43,322 nt of DNA from an uncultured Ruminococcus sp. (lineage in GTDB: Bacteria > Bacillota > Clostridia > Oscillospirales > CAG-272). Below are positions 17,599 through 26,976 of this stretch, one piece after another (position 1 is the first letter of the stretch; each line of letters begins with the position of its first letter). The notes below the pieces were generated by a model. It had not been told where the DNA came from. It did no database searches and worked only from the letters and a program-made list of their open reading frames with translations. The stretch covers positions 1-43,322 of the forward strand of contig CACZNC010000027.1 in the NCBI GenBank assembly GCA_902782445.1, given 5' to 3'. The translations under genes were made by a program, and so were the position numbers.

Positions 17599-18930
17599 TC
17601 AGTCATTGCGATGAAGATCCGGTATCAGCCGGTCGATCTCTTCCAGCGCGCGGGCGGACAGAGCCTCGTTCCGCGCTTTTTTGCCGCCCTTCACCTTCCT
17701 CTCAAGCGGAGGGACGATACCGAAATTGGCGTTCATCGGCTGGAAGAGCGTTTTTTCCCCGTGGGAGATATACCATGCCATCGCGCCGATCATGGTGGTC
17801 TCCGGGAAGAGGAAGGGATCCTCTCCGAACGCCCGGCGCGCGGCGTTGATCCCGGCGCAGAACCCGGACGCCGCGGACTCGATATAGCCCTCGACCCCCG
17901 TCATCTGCCCGGCAAAGTACAGATTATGATCGCCCCTGAAAGAATAGTCCGCGTCCAAAAGATCCGGCGAGCAGAGGAAGGTGTTCCGGTGCATCACGCC
18001 GTACCGCAGGAATTCCGCCTGCTCGAGCCCCGGGATCATGCGGAAGACCCGCCGCTGTTCGGGCCATGTCAGGTGGGTCTGGAAGCCGACGAGATTGTAC
18101 ATCGTCCCGGCCTCGTTTTCCTTCCGGAGCTGAACGACGGCGTAAAACTCCTCGTCCGTCCCGGGACGGCGGATCCCTACCGGCTTCATCGGTCCGAACC
18201 GGAGGGTGTCCTCTCCCCGGCGGGCCATGACTTCCACCGGCATACAGCCCTCGAAGACCGTCAGTTCCCCGCCCTCCTCAAAATCGTGGAGCGGAGCTTC
18301 CTCGGCGGAGATCAGAGCCTGCCAGAACGCCCGGTATTCCGCTTCCGTCATGGGGCAGTTGATGTAGTCCGCGCCGCCCTTGCCGTAGCGGGACGCGAAG
18401 AAGGCCTTCGACATATCCACGCTCTCGGCGTCGACGATGGGGGCGGCCGCGTCGTAGAACCAGAGGCTTTTCCCGCCCGTCAGACCGCGGATCGAAGCCG
18501 CGAGGGCGTCGGAGGTGAGGGGGCCCGTCGCGATCACGGTGATTCCCTCCTTGGGGATCTCCGTCATCTCCCGGGACACGACCGTGATCTTCGGATGGGA
18601 ACGGATCTTCTCGGTGATATAATCCGAAAACCGCACCCGGTCCACCGCCAGCGCGCCGCCCGCCGCCACTCTCGTCGCGTGAGCCGCCTCCATGACGAGG
18701 GAACCCATCCGGGTGAGCTCCTCCTTGAGAAGCCCGATCCCGGTGGTCAGTTCGGCGGAGCGCAGGGAATTCGAGCAGACGAGCTCCGCGAATCCGTCGG
18801 ACCGGTGGGCGGGCGTCCTCTTCTCCGGCTTCATCTCGAAGAGCCGGACGCACACCCCCTGCCGGACCGCCTGCCACGCGGCTTCGCATCCGGCCAGCCC
18901 CGCGCCGTAAATATCAATGGTGTTTGTCAT
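17599..18930 (-). CDS. trmFO: methylenetetrahydrofolate-tRNA (uracil-5-)-methyltransferase TrmFO
   Basis: A 443-residue FAD enzyme that makes ribothymidine at position 54 of tRNA using methylenetetrahydrofolate. The N-terminal FAD site reads [16 protein letters not shown]. Family blocks include [46 protein letters not shown] and [20 protein letters not shown]. Length matches (430-450). It follows topA with a 1-nt gap, the usual topA-trmFO pairing of Firmicutes. Confidence 0.96.
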   Translation of the reverse strand: MTNTIDIYGAGLAGCEAAWQAVRQGVCVRLFEMKPEKRTPAHRSDGFAELVCSNSLRSAELTTGIGLLKEELTRMGSLVMEAAHATRVAAGGALAVDRVRFSDYITEKIRSHPKITVVSREMTEIPKEGITVIATGPLTSDALAASIRGLTGGKSLWFYDAAAPIVDAESVDMSKAFFASRYGKGGADYINCPMTEAEYRAFWQALISAEEAPLHDFEEGGELTVFEGCMPVEVMARRGEDTLRFGPMKPVGIRRPGTDEEFYAVVQLRKENEAGTMYNLVGFQTHLTWPEQRRVFRMIPGLEQAEFLRYGVMHRNTFLCSPDLLDADYSFRGDHNLYFAGQMTGVEGYIESAASGFCAGINAARRAFGEDPFLFPETTMIGAMAWYISHGEKTLFQPMNANFGIVPPLERKVKGGKKARNEALSARALEEIDRLIPDLHRND

Positions 18931-18931
18931 T

Positions 18932-21229
18932 TCAGTTCAGTCCGTCGGCCGGACGATCCGCTTCCGGCGCGTCCGCTTCTTCCGGGACCTCGGCCTTGTA
19001 GCCGCATCCCTCGGTCTTGCAGAGAATAAGGTTCTTCCCCTTCTTGCGGTAGAGCATCCCGCCGCACTTCGGGCATCTGTCCTTCAGCGGGAGATCCCAG
19101 GAGGAGAACTTGCACTCCGGATAGCGGGAGCAGCTGTAAAAGACGGAGCGGTTCTTGCCATGCTTCATCACCAGATCCGCGCCGCACTCCGGGCAGCTGA
19201 CCCCGAGAGGACGGTTTTTCTGGCGGGTGTTCTTGCATTCGGGATAGCGGGAGCAGGCGTAAAAGCTGCCGTACCGTCCGCTGCGCAGGATCATGTCCGC
19301 GCCGCAGAGCTCGCATTTTTCCGCGGCGACCTCCGTCTTCTTCTCCACAAGTCCGTCGCCGGTCTGGGCGAGAGGCTTGGTGTTCTTGCAGGCGGGATAG
19401 TTCGGGCACGCGGCAAATTTGCCGAAGCGTCCGTTTTTGACGACCATCCTCGCGCCGCATTTTTCGCAGATAATGTCGGTCTCTTCCGCTGGGACTTCCA
19501 CCTCGTGATCTCCGACGGCTTCGAAGGCCTTGTCGAGCTCTTTCGAGAATCCGCCGTAGAAATTGCGCAGGACGTCCAGCATGGTGTCGCGGCCGCTCTC
19601 GATCCCGTCGAGCTGATCCTCCATCGACGCCGTGAACTGGCTGTCCACGATATCCGGGAAATACTCGCCGATGAGCTTCGTCGTGACCTCCCCGAGGGGC
19701 GTGGGGACGAGGGACTTGCCCTCCCGCTTCACGTAGCCGCGGGTGGTGATGGTGGTGATGATCGTGGCGTAGGTGCTCGGCCGTCCGATGCCGTTCTCCT
19801 TGAGCAGCTTCACAAGGGAAGCTTCGGTGTAGCGCGGCGGCGGCTCGGTGAAATGCTGTTCGGGCGCGACGGATTCGGCTTCGAGCTCCTCCCCCTTCGT
19901 CAGCTGGGGCAGGCGCGCGGCCTTTTCCTCGTCCGGCGGATTCCTGTCGTCGGTGGATTCCTCGTAGAGAGCCATATAGCCCGGGAATTTGACGGTATAG
20001 CCGCTGGAACGGAAAAGCCAACCCGCCGCCGTCAGATCGGTCTGGACGGTGGACAGTTCGGCGGACTCCATCTGGCTGGCGATGAACCGGTCCCAGATCA
20101 GCTTGTACAGCCGGTACTGGTCCGGGGTCAGCTGCTTGCGGATCACGGCGGGCTCCAGCATCGCGCCGGAGGGACGGATGGCCTCGTGGGCGTCCTGGGC
20201 GCCGGATTTGGATTTGTAGACCCGGGGTTCGGCGGGATAGTACTGCTCGCCGTACTTGCCGAGGATATAGGCTTTCGCCGCGTCCCTCGCCTCGTCGGAA
20301 ATACGGAGGGAGTCGGTTCTCATATAGGTGATGAGACCCTGCACACCCCCGTTTTCCGCGCCGACGTTGACGCCTTCGTAGAGCTCCTGCGCCACCCGCA
20401 TGGTCCGCTGGGACTGGAAGTTCAATTTACGGGAGGCTTCCTGCTGGAGGGTCGCGGTCTCAAAGGGCGGAGCGGGGCTCTTCATACGCCGTCCGAGCTT
20501 GATGTCGTCGACGAGGAAGGTCTTCCCGCGCACGTCGTTCCAGATCTTTTCGGCTTCTTCCCGGCAGGTGAGATCCATCTTCTCGCCCGTGGATTTTGGG
20601 CCGTGGAACTTCGCCGTGAAGGTCTTGCCGCCGCTCGTTTTCAATACCGCGTCGATGGTCCAGTATTCCTTCGGCTCGAAGGCGCGGATCTCGTTTTCCC
20701 GGTCCACGATGATGCGGGTCGCCACGGACTGCACGCGCCCGGCGGAAAGACCGCTCTTCACCGTCTTCCAGAGGAAGGGGGAGAGCTTGTAGCCCACGAT
20801 CCGGTCGAGGAGCCGCCGGGTCTGCTGGGCGTTGACGATGTCCATGTCGATCTCGCGGGGGTGCTTGATCCCTTCCTTGACCACGCTCTTCGTGACGGCG
20901 TTGAAGGTCACGCGCTTGGCCTTGTTTGCCGGGATCCCGAGGGCGTTGACGAGATGCCAGGCGATGGCTTCCCCTTCCCGGTCCGGGTCGGTCGCGAGAT
21001 AGATCCGGTCGGCGTTCTTGACTTCCTTTTTCAGGTCCCGGATCAGGTCGCCCTTGCCGCGGATATTGATATAATGCGCCTCGAAATCCCGGTCGATGTC
21101 GATCCCGAGGGTGGATTTCGGCAGGTCGCGTATATGCCCCTTCGACGCCACGACTTTGTAGGAAGAGCCGAGATAGCCCTTGACCGTGGTGGCCTTCGAG
21201 GGGGACTCCATAATCACAAGATTCGTCAT
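18932..21229 (-). CDS. topA: DNA topoisomerase I
   Basis: A 765-residue type IA topoisomerase that relaxes negative supercoils. The Toprim domain starts at [13 protein letters not shown] and includes [13 protein letters not shown]. The active-site tyrosine is in [11 protein letters not shown], near residue 300. Four C-terminal zinc ribbons follow ([32 protein letters not shown], each with its second pair), the last with CKTEGC. I start at the ATG 21227-21229 because the family N terminus begins there; an in-frame TTG seven codons earlier overlaps the dprA stop. Confidence 0.96.
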   Translation of the reverse strand: MTNLVIMESPSKATTVKGYLGSSYKVVASKGHIRDLPKSTLGIDIDRDFEAHYINIRGKGDLIRDLKKEVKNADRIYLATDPDREGEAIAWHLVNALGIPANKAKRVTFNAVTKSVVKEGIKHPREIDMDIVNAQQTRRLLDRIVGYKLSPFLWKTVKSGLSAGRVQSVATRIIVDRENEIRAFEPKEYWTIDAVLKTSGGKTFTAKFHGPKSTGEKMDLTCREEAEKIWNDVRGKTFLVDDIKLGRRMKSPAPPFETATLQQEASRKLNFQSQRTMRVAQELYEGVNVGAENGGVQGLITYMRTDSLRISDEARDAAKAYILGKYGEQYYPAEPRVYKSKSGAQDAHEAIRPSGAMLEPAVIRKQLTPDQYRLYKLIWDRFIASQMESAELSTVQTDLTAAGWLFRSSGYTVKFPGYMALYEESTDDRNPPDEEKAARLPQLTKGEELEAESVAPEQHFTEPPPRYTEASLVKLLKENGIGRPSTYATIITTITTRGYVKREGKSLVPTPLGEVTTKLIGEYFPDIVDSQFTASMEDQLDGIESGRDTMLDVLRNFYGGFSKELDKAFEAVGDHEVEVPAEETDIICEKCGARMVVKNGRFGKFAACPNYPACKNTKPLAQTGDGLVEKKTEVAAEKCELCGADMILRSGRYGSFYACSRYPECKNTRQKNRPLGVSCPECGADLVMKHGKNRSVFYSCSRYPECKFSSWDLPLKDRCPKCGGMLYRKKGKNLILCKTEGCGYKAEVPEEADAPEADRPADGLN

Positions 21230-21246
21230 CCTGAGAGCTTGTCCTT

Positions 21247-22749
21247 TCAACTGTTCTCCGATGCCATGATATCGTCCGGCGCGACGCGCATGAAATATCC
21301 GCCGCTCCCGGATTCGACCGCGCCCGCCAGTTCGAGGACGGTGAGCGCGCTCAGAACGGAACCGATGGGCGTTTCGGCGTCCACCAGCTCGTCGGGCAGG
21401 GTCGGAACGCTCGGTTTCATTTTATTATATACCTTCCACTCGCTTTCATCAAGCAGTTCGAGTTCGGTTTTTCTCGCCGGAATGACCTTTTCGGCAGAAT
21501 TTACAGTTTGTTTTTCACTTTTTCCAAAACTGTTCTCTTTTTCCGGGGCGGCTTCAACCGGGGATCCGACGGGCTCCGCTTTCGCTTCCGGCTCCTTCGG
21601 CTTCTTCTGACGGACAGGACGGGCGGGCTTTTCTTCCCCGGCTTTTTCCCGTTCCCGCTCGCCGACGGCCTGGCGGAATTTCTCGTCCGCTTTGTCCGCC
21701 GCTCTCTCCCGGACGTCCTTCGCGCGGGTTCCCGGCGATCCCGAGGTGCGGGGGCCTCCCGTTCCCTGGGTCCCGATGCGGGTCCGCTGCATGGCTTCCA
21801 GGGAGAGGCGTTCGAAATCGAGATTCCGCATCCGGGAGTGGGCGAGGGGCAGATTGACGGATTTATAGAGGAATTCGAATTCCGCGAGCACGTCCTCAGG
21901 GTGCACAGCGGGGAGGGCTCCTTCGCGGATGAGATCGTTCGTCCCTTCCGCGCCTTCGTCCCCGATCCGTCCGGGGACCGCGAAGAGCTTGCGTCCCTGG
22001 GCAAGGGCCAGCTTTGCCGTGATAAGCGCGCCGCTTCCCCGTCCTGCTTCCACGACGACCGTCGCTTCGGACAGTCCGCTCATGATCCGGTTGCGCACGG
22101 GAAAATGGCTCCCGACCGGCGGCGATCCGGGGGGATACTCCGAAATCACGGCGCCTGAGGAGAGGATCCTCTGATAGATTTCCCTGTGTTCCTGAGGATA
22201 TACGATATCGACGCCGGATCCGAGCACCGCGATCACCGATCCGCCCGCGTCCAGCGCGCCGACGAGAGCCATGCTGTCCGCGCCGAGGGCCATGCCGCTG
22301 ACGACGGTCGCGCCGCCGAAGGCCAGTCCCGCGCCGAGGGAGTAGGCTACCCGCCTGCCGTAGTCGGTCATTTTGCGGGTCCCGACGATGGCCGCGGCGA
22401 GACGGTCCCGGATCCCGGGGATCTCACCGAGCACGTAGAGAACGAGGGGCATGTCGCGCAGGGTCGTGAGGATCCCGGGATAGCCTTCGCCGTCGGGGGT
22501 GAGGATCCGGATGCCCCGGTTGTCGCACCGCGCGGCGATCTCCCCGGCCCGCTCGAGGGAACGGCGGCGCAGTCTCTCATGGATGGCGGCGGCCGCTTCC
22601 TTCCCGATCTCGCCGTCGGGCTCCATGTCGTCCGCGGCTCCTTCGTATACGGCTTTCGCTCCGCCGTACCGACGCACGAGCAGAGGAGCCCAGGGGCTGC
22701 CCTGTCCGAGGGTCTCGGCAAGCCAGATCCAGTACAGTCTTTCGTCCAT
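21247..22749 (-). CDS. dprA: DNA processing protein DprA, with long linker
   Basis: A 500-residue DprA/Smf protein, which binds incoming single-stranded DNA and loads RecA during transformation. The N-terminal helical part is followed by the Rossmann-like DNA-binding core: AAIVGTRKMTDYGRRVAYSLGAGLA, VSGMALGADSMALVGALDAGGSVIAVLGSGVDIVYP, SEYPPGSPP and FPVRNRIMSGLSEATVVVEAGRGSGALITA. After about residue 320 comes roughly 110 residues of Lys/Glu/Pro/Arg-rich, probably disordered sequence, then a C-terminal winged-helix domain (about 430-500). Typical DprA is 300-380 residues. Start ATG 22747-22749 has AAGGAG 8 nt upstream; a GTG three codons earlier is possible. Confidence 0.92.
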   Translation of the reverse strand: MDERLYWIWLAETLGQGSPWAPLLVRRYGGAKAVYEGAADDMEPDGEIGKEAAAAIHERLRRRSLERAGEIAARCDNRGIRILTPDGEGYPGILTTLRDMPLVLYVLGEIPGIRDRLAAAIVGTRKMTDYGRRVAYSLGAGLAFGGATVVSGMALGADSMALVGALDAGGSVIAVLGSGVDIVYPQEHREIYQRILSSGAVISEYPPGSPPVGSHFPVRNRIMSGLSEATVVVEAGRGSGALITAKLALAQGRKLFAVPGRIGDEGAEGTNDLIREGALPAVHPEDVLAEFEFLYKSVNLPLAHSRMRNLDFERLSLEAMQRTRIGTQGTGGPRTSGSPGTRAKDVRERAADKADEKFRQAVGEREREKAGEEKPARPVRQKKPKEPEAKAEPVGSPVEAAPEKENSFGKSEKQTVNSAEKVIPARKTELELLDESEWKVYNKMKPSVPTLPDELVDAETPIGSVLSALTVLELAGAVESGSGGYFMRVAPDDIMASENS

Positions 22750-22771
22750 TTCCCTCACTCCTTCTCCGGGC

Positions 22772-23614
22772 TCAGCTCTTCCCGAGCGCCCGGTAATATT
22801 CCCAGAGGATGCAGGCGGCGGCCGCGGATGCGTTGAGGCTCTCCGGTCCCTCCGCCATGGGGATGCGCAGGCAGGCGGAGGCGGCGTCGAGGATCTCCCG
22901 GGGCAGGCCGTGGCCCTCGTTTCCGATCGCCGGGCAGTCGCTCTCCTCCGGCTCGAACTCTCCGAGGGTCAGCTCATCTCCACCCAGCGCGGCCGCGAGC
23001 ACCCTTCTCCCGGAAGCTCTCAACACCCTCGCGCATCCCGCCCCGTCCTCCGTGATCCAGAGGGGCAGGCGGAACAGGGTCCCCATCGCGGCGCGGACGG
23101 CTTTCGGCTGCCACGGGTCGGCGCACCGGGAGAGGATGACCCCTCCGACGCCGAGGGCTTCCGCGGACCGCAGGATGGTCCCGAGATTTCCGGGGTCCCG
23201 CACCTCGTCGAGCATGAAGAGACGCCGCCCGCTCTGCCACGCCGAAAAGTCCCCGCCCTCCGCGTCCGGGATGCGAACCGCGGCGATCACGCCCTGGGGG
23301 GACTTCTCCGTGGAGATCTTTTCGAAGGCGGGGTCCGAGAGCAGGAGCGCGGGGATCCCCCGTTTCCGGGCTTCGAGGGCGAGGGCGAGGGCGTCCGGGC
23401 TCCTCTCCGCGGCAAAATCGGAGACGAGGACCTCCCGGACTTCGGCGTCCGAGGCGAGGGCTTCGCGGGTCAGCTTGATCCCCTCCGCGAGGAAGAGGCC
23501 CGCTTCCCGCCGTCCCTTCGCTTCCGCCAGTTTCGAGAGAGCCGCGACTCTCGGGTTGGAACGGGACGCGACGCGCTCCGCTCCGGTTTCGGCGGCAAAT
23601 CGTTCAGGCTGCAT
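22772..23614 (-). CDS. TrmH/SpoU-family RNA 2'-O-methyltransferase
   Basis: A 280-residue SPOUT methyltransferase. The N-terminal substrate-binding domain (SRSNPRVAALSKLAEAKGRREAGLFLAEGIKL) is that of 23S rRNA ribose methyltransferases. The C-terminal knot shows DEVRDPGNLGTILRSAEALG, IGNEGHGLPREIL and the cofactor-binding IPMAEGPESLNASAAAACILWEYYR. It probably methylates 23S rRNA (RlmB or TsnR-like); the target base cannot be assigned. It is the first gene after the rplT terminator and starts the run leading to dprA and topA, though no clear promoter was found. Confidence 0.9.
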   Translation of the reverse strand: MQPERFAAETGAERVASRSNPRVAALSKLAEAKGRREAGLFLAEGIKLTREALASDAEVREVLVSDFAAERSPDALALALEARKRGIPALLLSDPAFEKISTEKSPQGVIAAVRIPDAEGGDFSAWQSGRRLFMLDEVRDPGNLGTILRSAEALGVGGVILSRCADPWQPKAVRAAMGTLFRLPLWITEDGAGCARVLRASGRRVLAAALGGDELTLGEFEPEESDCPAIGNEGHGLPREILDAASACLRIPMAEGPESLNASAAAACILWEYYRALGKS

Positions 23615-23639
23615 GGCGTTTGTGCGTTGCTGTATTTCT

Positions 23640-23678
23640 GACAGAAAGACGGGGTGTCACTTTAGCCGCAACACCCCG
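23640..23678 (-). terminator. terminator after infC-rpmI-rplT
   Basis: Minus strand CGGGGTGT and ACACCCCG form a perfect 8-bp stem with a 13-nt loop, followed by TCTTTCTGTC. It lies 20 nt past the rplT stop. Confidence 0.8.
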
Positions 23679-23697
23679 GTTGTTCGAATTGATGGGA

Positions 23698-24051
23698 TCA
23701 GAGAGCGCCTTTGGCGGTCTCGCAGAGGGCGGCGAAAGCGTCCTTGTCGGCGATGGCGATCTCGGACAGCATCTTGCGGTTGAGATCCACGCCGGCCTTC
23801 TTCAGACCGTGCATCAGAGTGGAGTAGTTCATGCCGTTGACCTTCGCCTGCGCGGAAATGCGGGCGATCCAGAGGGAACGGAACTCTCTCTTCTTCTGCT
23901 TGCGGCCGATATACGCGTAGTTCCCGCTCTTCATGACGGCCTGCTTCGCCATCTTGAAGTGCTTCGACTTGGCTCCCCAGTAACCCTTCGCAGCCTTTAA
24001 GACCTTATTTCTTCTCTTGCGCGTCATCATCGCGCCTTTTACACGTGCCAT
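23698..24051 (-). CDS. rplT: 50S ribosomal protein L20
   Basis: A 117-residue bL20 with the basic RNA-binding N terminus ([30 protein letters not shown]) and the globular C-terminal domain ([18 protein letters not shown] [42 protein letters not shown]). It is essential for early 50S assembly. In many bacteria L20 also represses its own operon by binding the leader or the infC-rpmI region; a candidate leader is at 24883-25015. Last gene of infC-rpmI-rplT. Confidence 0.97.
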   Translation of the reverse strand: MARVKGAMMTRKRRNKVLKAAKGYWGAKSKHFKMAKQAVMKSGNYAYIGRKQKKREFRSLWIARISAQAKVNGMNYSTLMHGLKKAGVDLNRKMLSEIAIADKDAFAALCETAKGAL

Positions 24052-24081
24052 GATTGTCTATCCTTTCCTGTTCTACCTGAT

Positions 24082-24279
24082 TCAGTCTTTGTTGATAAGT
24101 CTCTTGACGGTCGCGGTCATCGCGGGGCTGAGGATCTGGCTGCTTCTGAGGTGTCTCTTTCTCTTCTGGGTCTTCTGGCCGAGGTTGTGGCGGTGATCGG
24201 AATGGAACACCTTCACCTTGCCCGTGCCGGTAACGGCATATCTTTTGGCAGAAGCCTTATGCGTCTTGATCTTTCCCAT
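24082..24279 (-). CDS. rpmI: 50S ribosomal protein L35
   Basis: A 65-residue bL35: MGKIKTHKASAKRYAVTGTGKVKVF, followed by the KRKRHLRSSQILSPAMTATVKRLI tail. Size and sequence are typical of the family. It lies between infC and rplT in the standard operon, 30 nt before rplT. Confidence 0.97.
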   Translation of the reverse strand: MGKIKTHKASAKRYAVTGTGKVKVFHSDHRHNLGQKTQKRKRHLRSSQILSPAMTATVKRLINKD

Positions 24280-24354
24280 TTTTCCGGTTCCTTTCGGTGA
24301 TAAAAATGTTTTACGTTTTTGTCTGCACGGGAGGCGGGCCGTGCTTCAGCGCGA

Positions 24355-24882
24355 TTACTTTGCCGCAGTATTCTTTACGGGAGCGATGAACATGGTGAGC
24401 TGGCGTCCGTCCAGCGCGGGCTTTTTGTCGACCGTGCCGAATTCGGAAACCGCTTCTTCAAATCTGGCGAGCATGTCGCGGCCGAGCTCCTGATGGGCGA
24501 TCTCGCGTCCCTTGAAGCGCAGGCTGACCCTCACCTTGTTCCCTTCCTGCAGGAACTTGATGGCGCGGTTGGCCTTCGTCTCAAAATCGTGCGTGTCGAT
24601 GCGGCAGGAGAGCTGCACTTCCTTGACCTCGACGGTCTGCTGCTTTTTCTTGGCTTCCTTTTCCTTCTTGTCGATTTCGTAACGGTATTTGCCGTAGTCC
24701 ATCGCGCGGCAGACGGGAGGCTGGGCAGTCGGGGCGATCAGGACGAGATCAAGATTCTTGTCGTAGGCGTAAGTCTTCGCGTCGTTCAGGCTCATGATGC
24801 CGAGCTGACCGTTGTTCTCGTCAATCATCCGCACTTCCCTTGCCCGGATGTCGTCGTTGATAATCAGTTCTTTCGCGCTAAT
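24355..24882 (-). CDS. infC: translation initiation factor IF-3, AUU start
   Basis: A 175-residue IF-3, which keeps ribosomal subunits apart and checks start-codon pairing. The N-domain begins SAKELIINDDIRAREVRMIDENNGQLG and the C-domain carries KVRVSLRFKGREIAHQELG and ends PVKNTAAK. The best start is ATT at 24882-24880: GGGGGTG lies 7 nt upstream, and family proteins begin just after this codon. No ATG or GTG lies between it and the first conserved residues. IF-3 itself discriminates against AUU, so this codon allows autoregulation, as known for infC in E. coli. An ATG 18 codons upstream lies in the leader and would add an unrelated hydrophobic tail. Confidence 0.93.
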   Translation of the reverse strand: MSAKELIINDDIRAREVRMIDENNGQLGIMSLNDAKTYAYDKNLDLVLIAPTAQPPVCRAMDYGKYRYEIDKKEKEAKKKQQTVEVKEVQLSCRIDTHDFETKANRAIKFLQEGNKVRVSLRFKGREIAHQELGRDMLARFEEAVSEFGTVDKKPALDGRQLTMFIAPVKNTAAK

Positions 24883-25015
24883 AGTTATGCACCCCCATGT
24901 AATAAAACAAAATCGCACGGAGAACTTTCCCCGCACGAAAAAAACACCGAGCGATTATGAACCCTGTCGAGCGAGACCGCAGGGTGAGAACGGGAAAAGT
25001 TCTGCTTCCTTGTAC
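24883..25015 (-). promoter_or_regulatory. L20-type leader of infC-rpmI-rplT
   Basis: The 5' leader runs about 130 nt from the promoter to the AUU codon. GAACTTTTCCCG (plus 25002-24991) can pair with CGGGGAAAGTTC (24933-24922) over 12 positions with one wobble, closing a domain that holds an ACCCTG/CAGGGT hairpin (24985-24961) and a run of seven T (24944-24938). This is the kind of long-range pairing versus local hairpin choice used by L20 leaders in Firmicutes. Assignment is by position and pairing, not by a covariance search. Confidence 0.6.
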
Positions 25016-25021
25016 GGAGCT

Positions 25022-25050
25022 ATTATACACGACGGAGACCCGTTTGTCAA
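25022..25050 (-). promoter_or_regulatory. consensus sigma-A promoter for infC operon
   Basis: Minus strand TTGACA (25050-25045) and TATAAT (25027-25022), 17-bp spacer, perfect boxes. It is divergent from the yitT promoter about 80 bp away. Confidence 0.88.
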
Positions 25051-25128
25051 GTCCTCCCGCCCGATTCGGAAGACAAAATTTTCCCCTCTCCGGCCTCGGC
25101 CTTTGTGAGATTCCACGAACGCCGCCCC

Positions 25129-25157
25129 TTGCTTTTTCCCCGGGAATATGGTACAAT
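25129..25157 (+). promoter_or_regulatory. sigma-A promoter for the YitT-family gene
   Basis: TTGCTT (25129-25134) and TACAAT (25152-25157) with a 17-bp spacer, about 50 bp before the ATG at 25211. Confidence 0.72.
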
Positions 25158-25210
25158 ACCCCGGCCGGATCCGTTTTTATCCGGTCCCATCATCTTTCGG
25201 AGAGTACGCA

Positions 25211-26068
25211 ATGCTTTCAGACAGCAAAAAGCGGGTCCGCGACTGGCTGATGATCCTCGCCGGTACCCTCATCCTCACGGTCGGCGTCTATTTCTTCAAG
25301 ATCCCGAACGGATTCGCGCCGGGCGGGGTCAGCGGCGTCGGCACCATCCTCGGGCGGATCACCCCGATCTCCCCGGCCACGTGGATCACGATTCTCAACG
25401 TGGCGCTTCTTCTGATCGGCTTCCTCGTTCTCGGCAGGGCGACGGGATTCCGCACGACGGTCTGCTCCCTGCTCTTCTCGGGGCTCACACAGCTCTTCGA
25501 GAAGGTCTTCCCCCTCGAAGGGCCGCTGACCGACCAGCCGTTTCTGGAGCTCGCCTACGCAATGATCCTGACGGCCTTCGGCTCCGCCCTGATCTTCCAC
25601 GCTCAGGCATCCTCGGGCGGCACGGACATCATCGCCCTGATCCTGAAGAAGCACACCGCCCTCAACGTCGGCATGGCGCTGCTCTGCGTGGACTTCCTCA
25701 TCGCCCTCTCGTCCTTCTTCGTCTTCGGGATCCGGACGGGGCTCTTCTCTCTGGCGGGTCTCTTCGTCAAGGCCTTCCTCGTGGACAGCGTGATCGAAAG
25801 TCTCGACGCCTGCAAGTACTTCGTCATCATCACGACGAAGCCGGACGACATTTCGGATCACGTCCTCTCCTCCCTCGGCCACGGCGTGACGGTCTCCCAC
25901 GGGGAAGGCGCGTACACGGGGGAGCGGAAGACGATCCTGCACACGGTCTGCCGCCGCTCCGAAGCCGTGGGCCTTCAGCGGAAGATCAAGGAGATCGACC
26001 CCGAGGCGTTCATCATCATCACCACGAGCTCCGAGATCATCGGCCGGGGATTCCGGGGAGCGATGTGA
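25211..26068 (+). CDS. YitT-family membrane protein (DUF161 plus DUF2179)
   Basis: A 285-residue integral membrane protein with about five hydrophobic segments: LMILAGTLILTVGVYFF, the ATWITILNVALLLIGFLVL stretch, and others up to AGLFVKAFLVDSVIE. The cytoplasmic C-terminal domain of about 80 residues (KYFVIITTKPDDISDHVLSSLGHGVTVSHGEGAYTGERKTILHTV) is the DUF2179 part. GGVSGVGTI and ASSGGTDIIALIL are the two family repeats. Transport substrate is unknown. CGGAGAG sits 6 nt before the ATG. The stop is 1 bp from the stop of the convergent sirtuin gene. Confidence 0.9.
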   Translation: MLSDSKKRVRDWLMILAGTLILTVGVYFFKIPNGFAPGGVSGVGTILGRITPISPATWITILNVALLLIGFLVLGRATGFRTTVCSLLFSGLTQLFEKVFPLEGPLTDQPFLELAYAMILTAFGSALIFHAQASSGGTDIIALILKKHTALNVGMALLCVDFLIALSSFFVFGIRTGLFSLAGLFVKAFLVDSVIESLDACKYFVIITTKPDDISDHVLSSLGHGVTVSHGEGAYTGERKTILHTVCRRSEAVGLQRKIKEIDPEAFIIITTSSEIIGRGFRGAM

Positions 26069-26069
26069 A

Positions 26070-26810
26070 TCAGAGCAGCGCGGGCAGGACCTCCGCCACG
26101 GACTCCCGGATCACGGCGTCGGCGTATTCGTCGTAGGGCGTTTCGTCGAAGTTGACGATCACGAGGGAGCAGCCCCCGCCCCGTCTTCTGCCCATCCGGG
26201 TGATGAGGGACGCCGCCGGATTGACGGTCAGGGACGAGCCGCCCACCAGAAGAAAGTCCGCCTGCTCGATCTCCTCCCTGGCCGCCGTGAAGACGTCCGC
26301 CGGAAGGAATTCGCCGTAGAGGACGACGTCGGGGCGGATCGTGCCCCCGCAGGTCTCGCAGCGCGGGATGCCGGAGGTCGAGGAGATCGCGTCCCGCTCG
26401 GCCGGGGATCCGCATTTCATGCAGTAATTCCGGGCGGTGGATCCGTGCAGTTCGAGGACGCGGCGGCTTCCGGCCATCTGGTGCAGCCCGTCGATGTTCT
26501 GGGTCACGACGGCCTTGAGGATCCCCCGCTTTTCCAGCTCCGCGAGGGCATAGTGGGCGGGATTCGGCCTCGCCTCGGGGTGGAGCATGTTCCGCCGGTA
26601 ATAATCGAAGAAACGCGCCGGTTCGCGCAGCAGACAGGAGTCGCTCAGAAGGTATTCGGGCGACTCTTCTTCGCTTTCGGTATACAGTCCCGCGCTGCCC
26701 CGGAAGTCCGGGATCCCGCTGGCGGTGGACATGCCGGCTCCCCCGAAGAATACGGCGTGCTCGGACTGGGCTAGCTTCTCGCGGAGCGTTCGGATCAGGG
26801 TTTCGTTCAT
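26070..26810 (-). CDS. NAD-dependent protein deacylase, sirtuin family
   Basis: A 246-residue Sir2 protein that removes acyl groups from lysine using NAD. The NAD-binding motif is FFGGAGMSTASGIPDFRG (about residues 20-37). VTQNIDGLHQMAG holds the conserved NID, and the catalytic His is in VLELHGS. The zinc ribbon is CMKCGS and CETCGG, and the C-terminal VGGSSLTVNPAASL block binds NAD. Bacterial class U/III sirtuins are 230-260 residues. GGAGG precedes the ATG and a promoter lies at 26835-26863. Confidence 0.94.
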   Translation of the reverse strand: MNETLIRTLREKLAQSEHAVFFGGAGMSTASGIPDFRGSAGLYTESEEESPEYLLSDSCLLREPARFFDYYRRNMLHPEARPNPAHYALAELEKRGILKAVVTQNIDGLHQMAGSRRVLELHGSTARNYCMKCGSPAERDAISSTSGIPRCETCGGTIRPDVVLYGEFLPADVFTAAREEIEQADFLLVGGSSLTVNPAASLITRMGRRRGGGCSLVIVNFDETPYDEYADAVIRESVAEVLPALL

Positions 26811-26834
26811 CTGGGCCGCCTCCTTTTTTGTTCT

Positions 26835-26863
26835 ATTCTATCACAGATCCCGCCGCGTTTCAA
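26835..26863 (-). promoter_or_regulatory. sigma-A promoter for the sirtuin gene
   Basis: Minus strand TTGAAA (26863-26858) and TAGAAT (26840-26835), 17-bp spacer, 25 bp before the ATG. Confidence 0.68.
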
Positions 26864-26904
26864 GTTCCGGCTGAAAAATAAAGTCCGAACCTTTCAGGAT
26901 CCCC

Positions 26905-26933
26905 TTGCGCTTTCCCGGGAAATCGGGTATAAT
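26905..26933 (+). promoter_or_regulatory. sigma-A promoter for the solute-binding lipoprotein gene
   Basis: TTGCGC (26905-26910) and TATAAT (26928-26933), 17-bp spacer, about 45 bp before the ATG. Confidence 0.7.
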
Positions 26934-26976
26934 GGAGACAAACCGAACCGAATCCGGAAGAAAAGGAGATCCGTTC

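Noticed and set aside
18917..21610. 897-codon open frame on the plus strand across topA
   Set aside because: Antisense shadow of topA; the composition (Val/Gly/Leu/Asp/His-rich) is that of frames opposite GC-rich genes.
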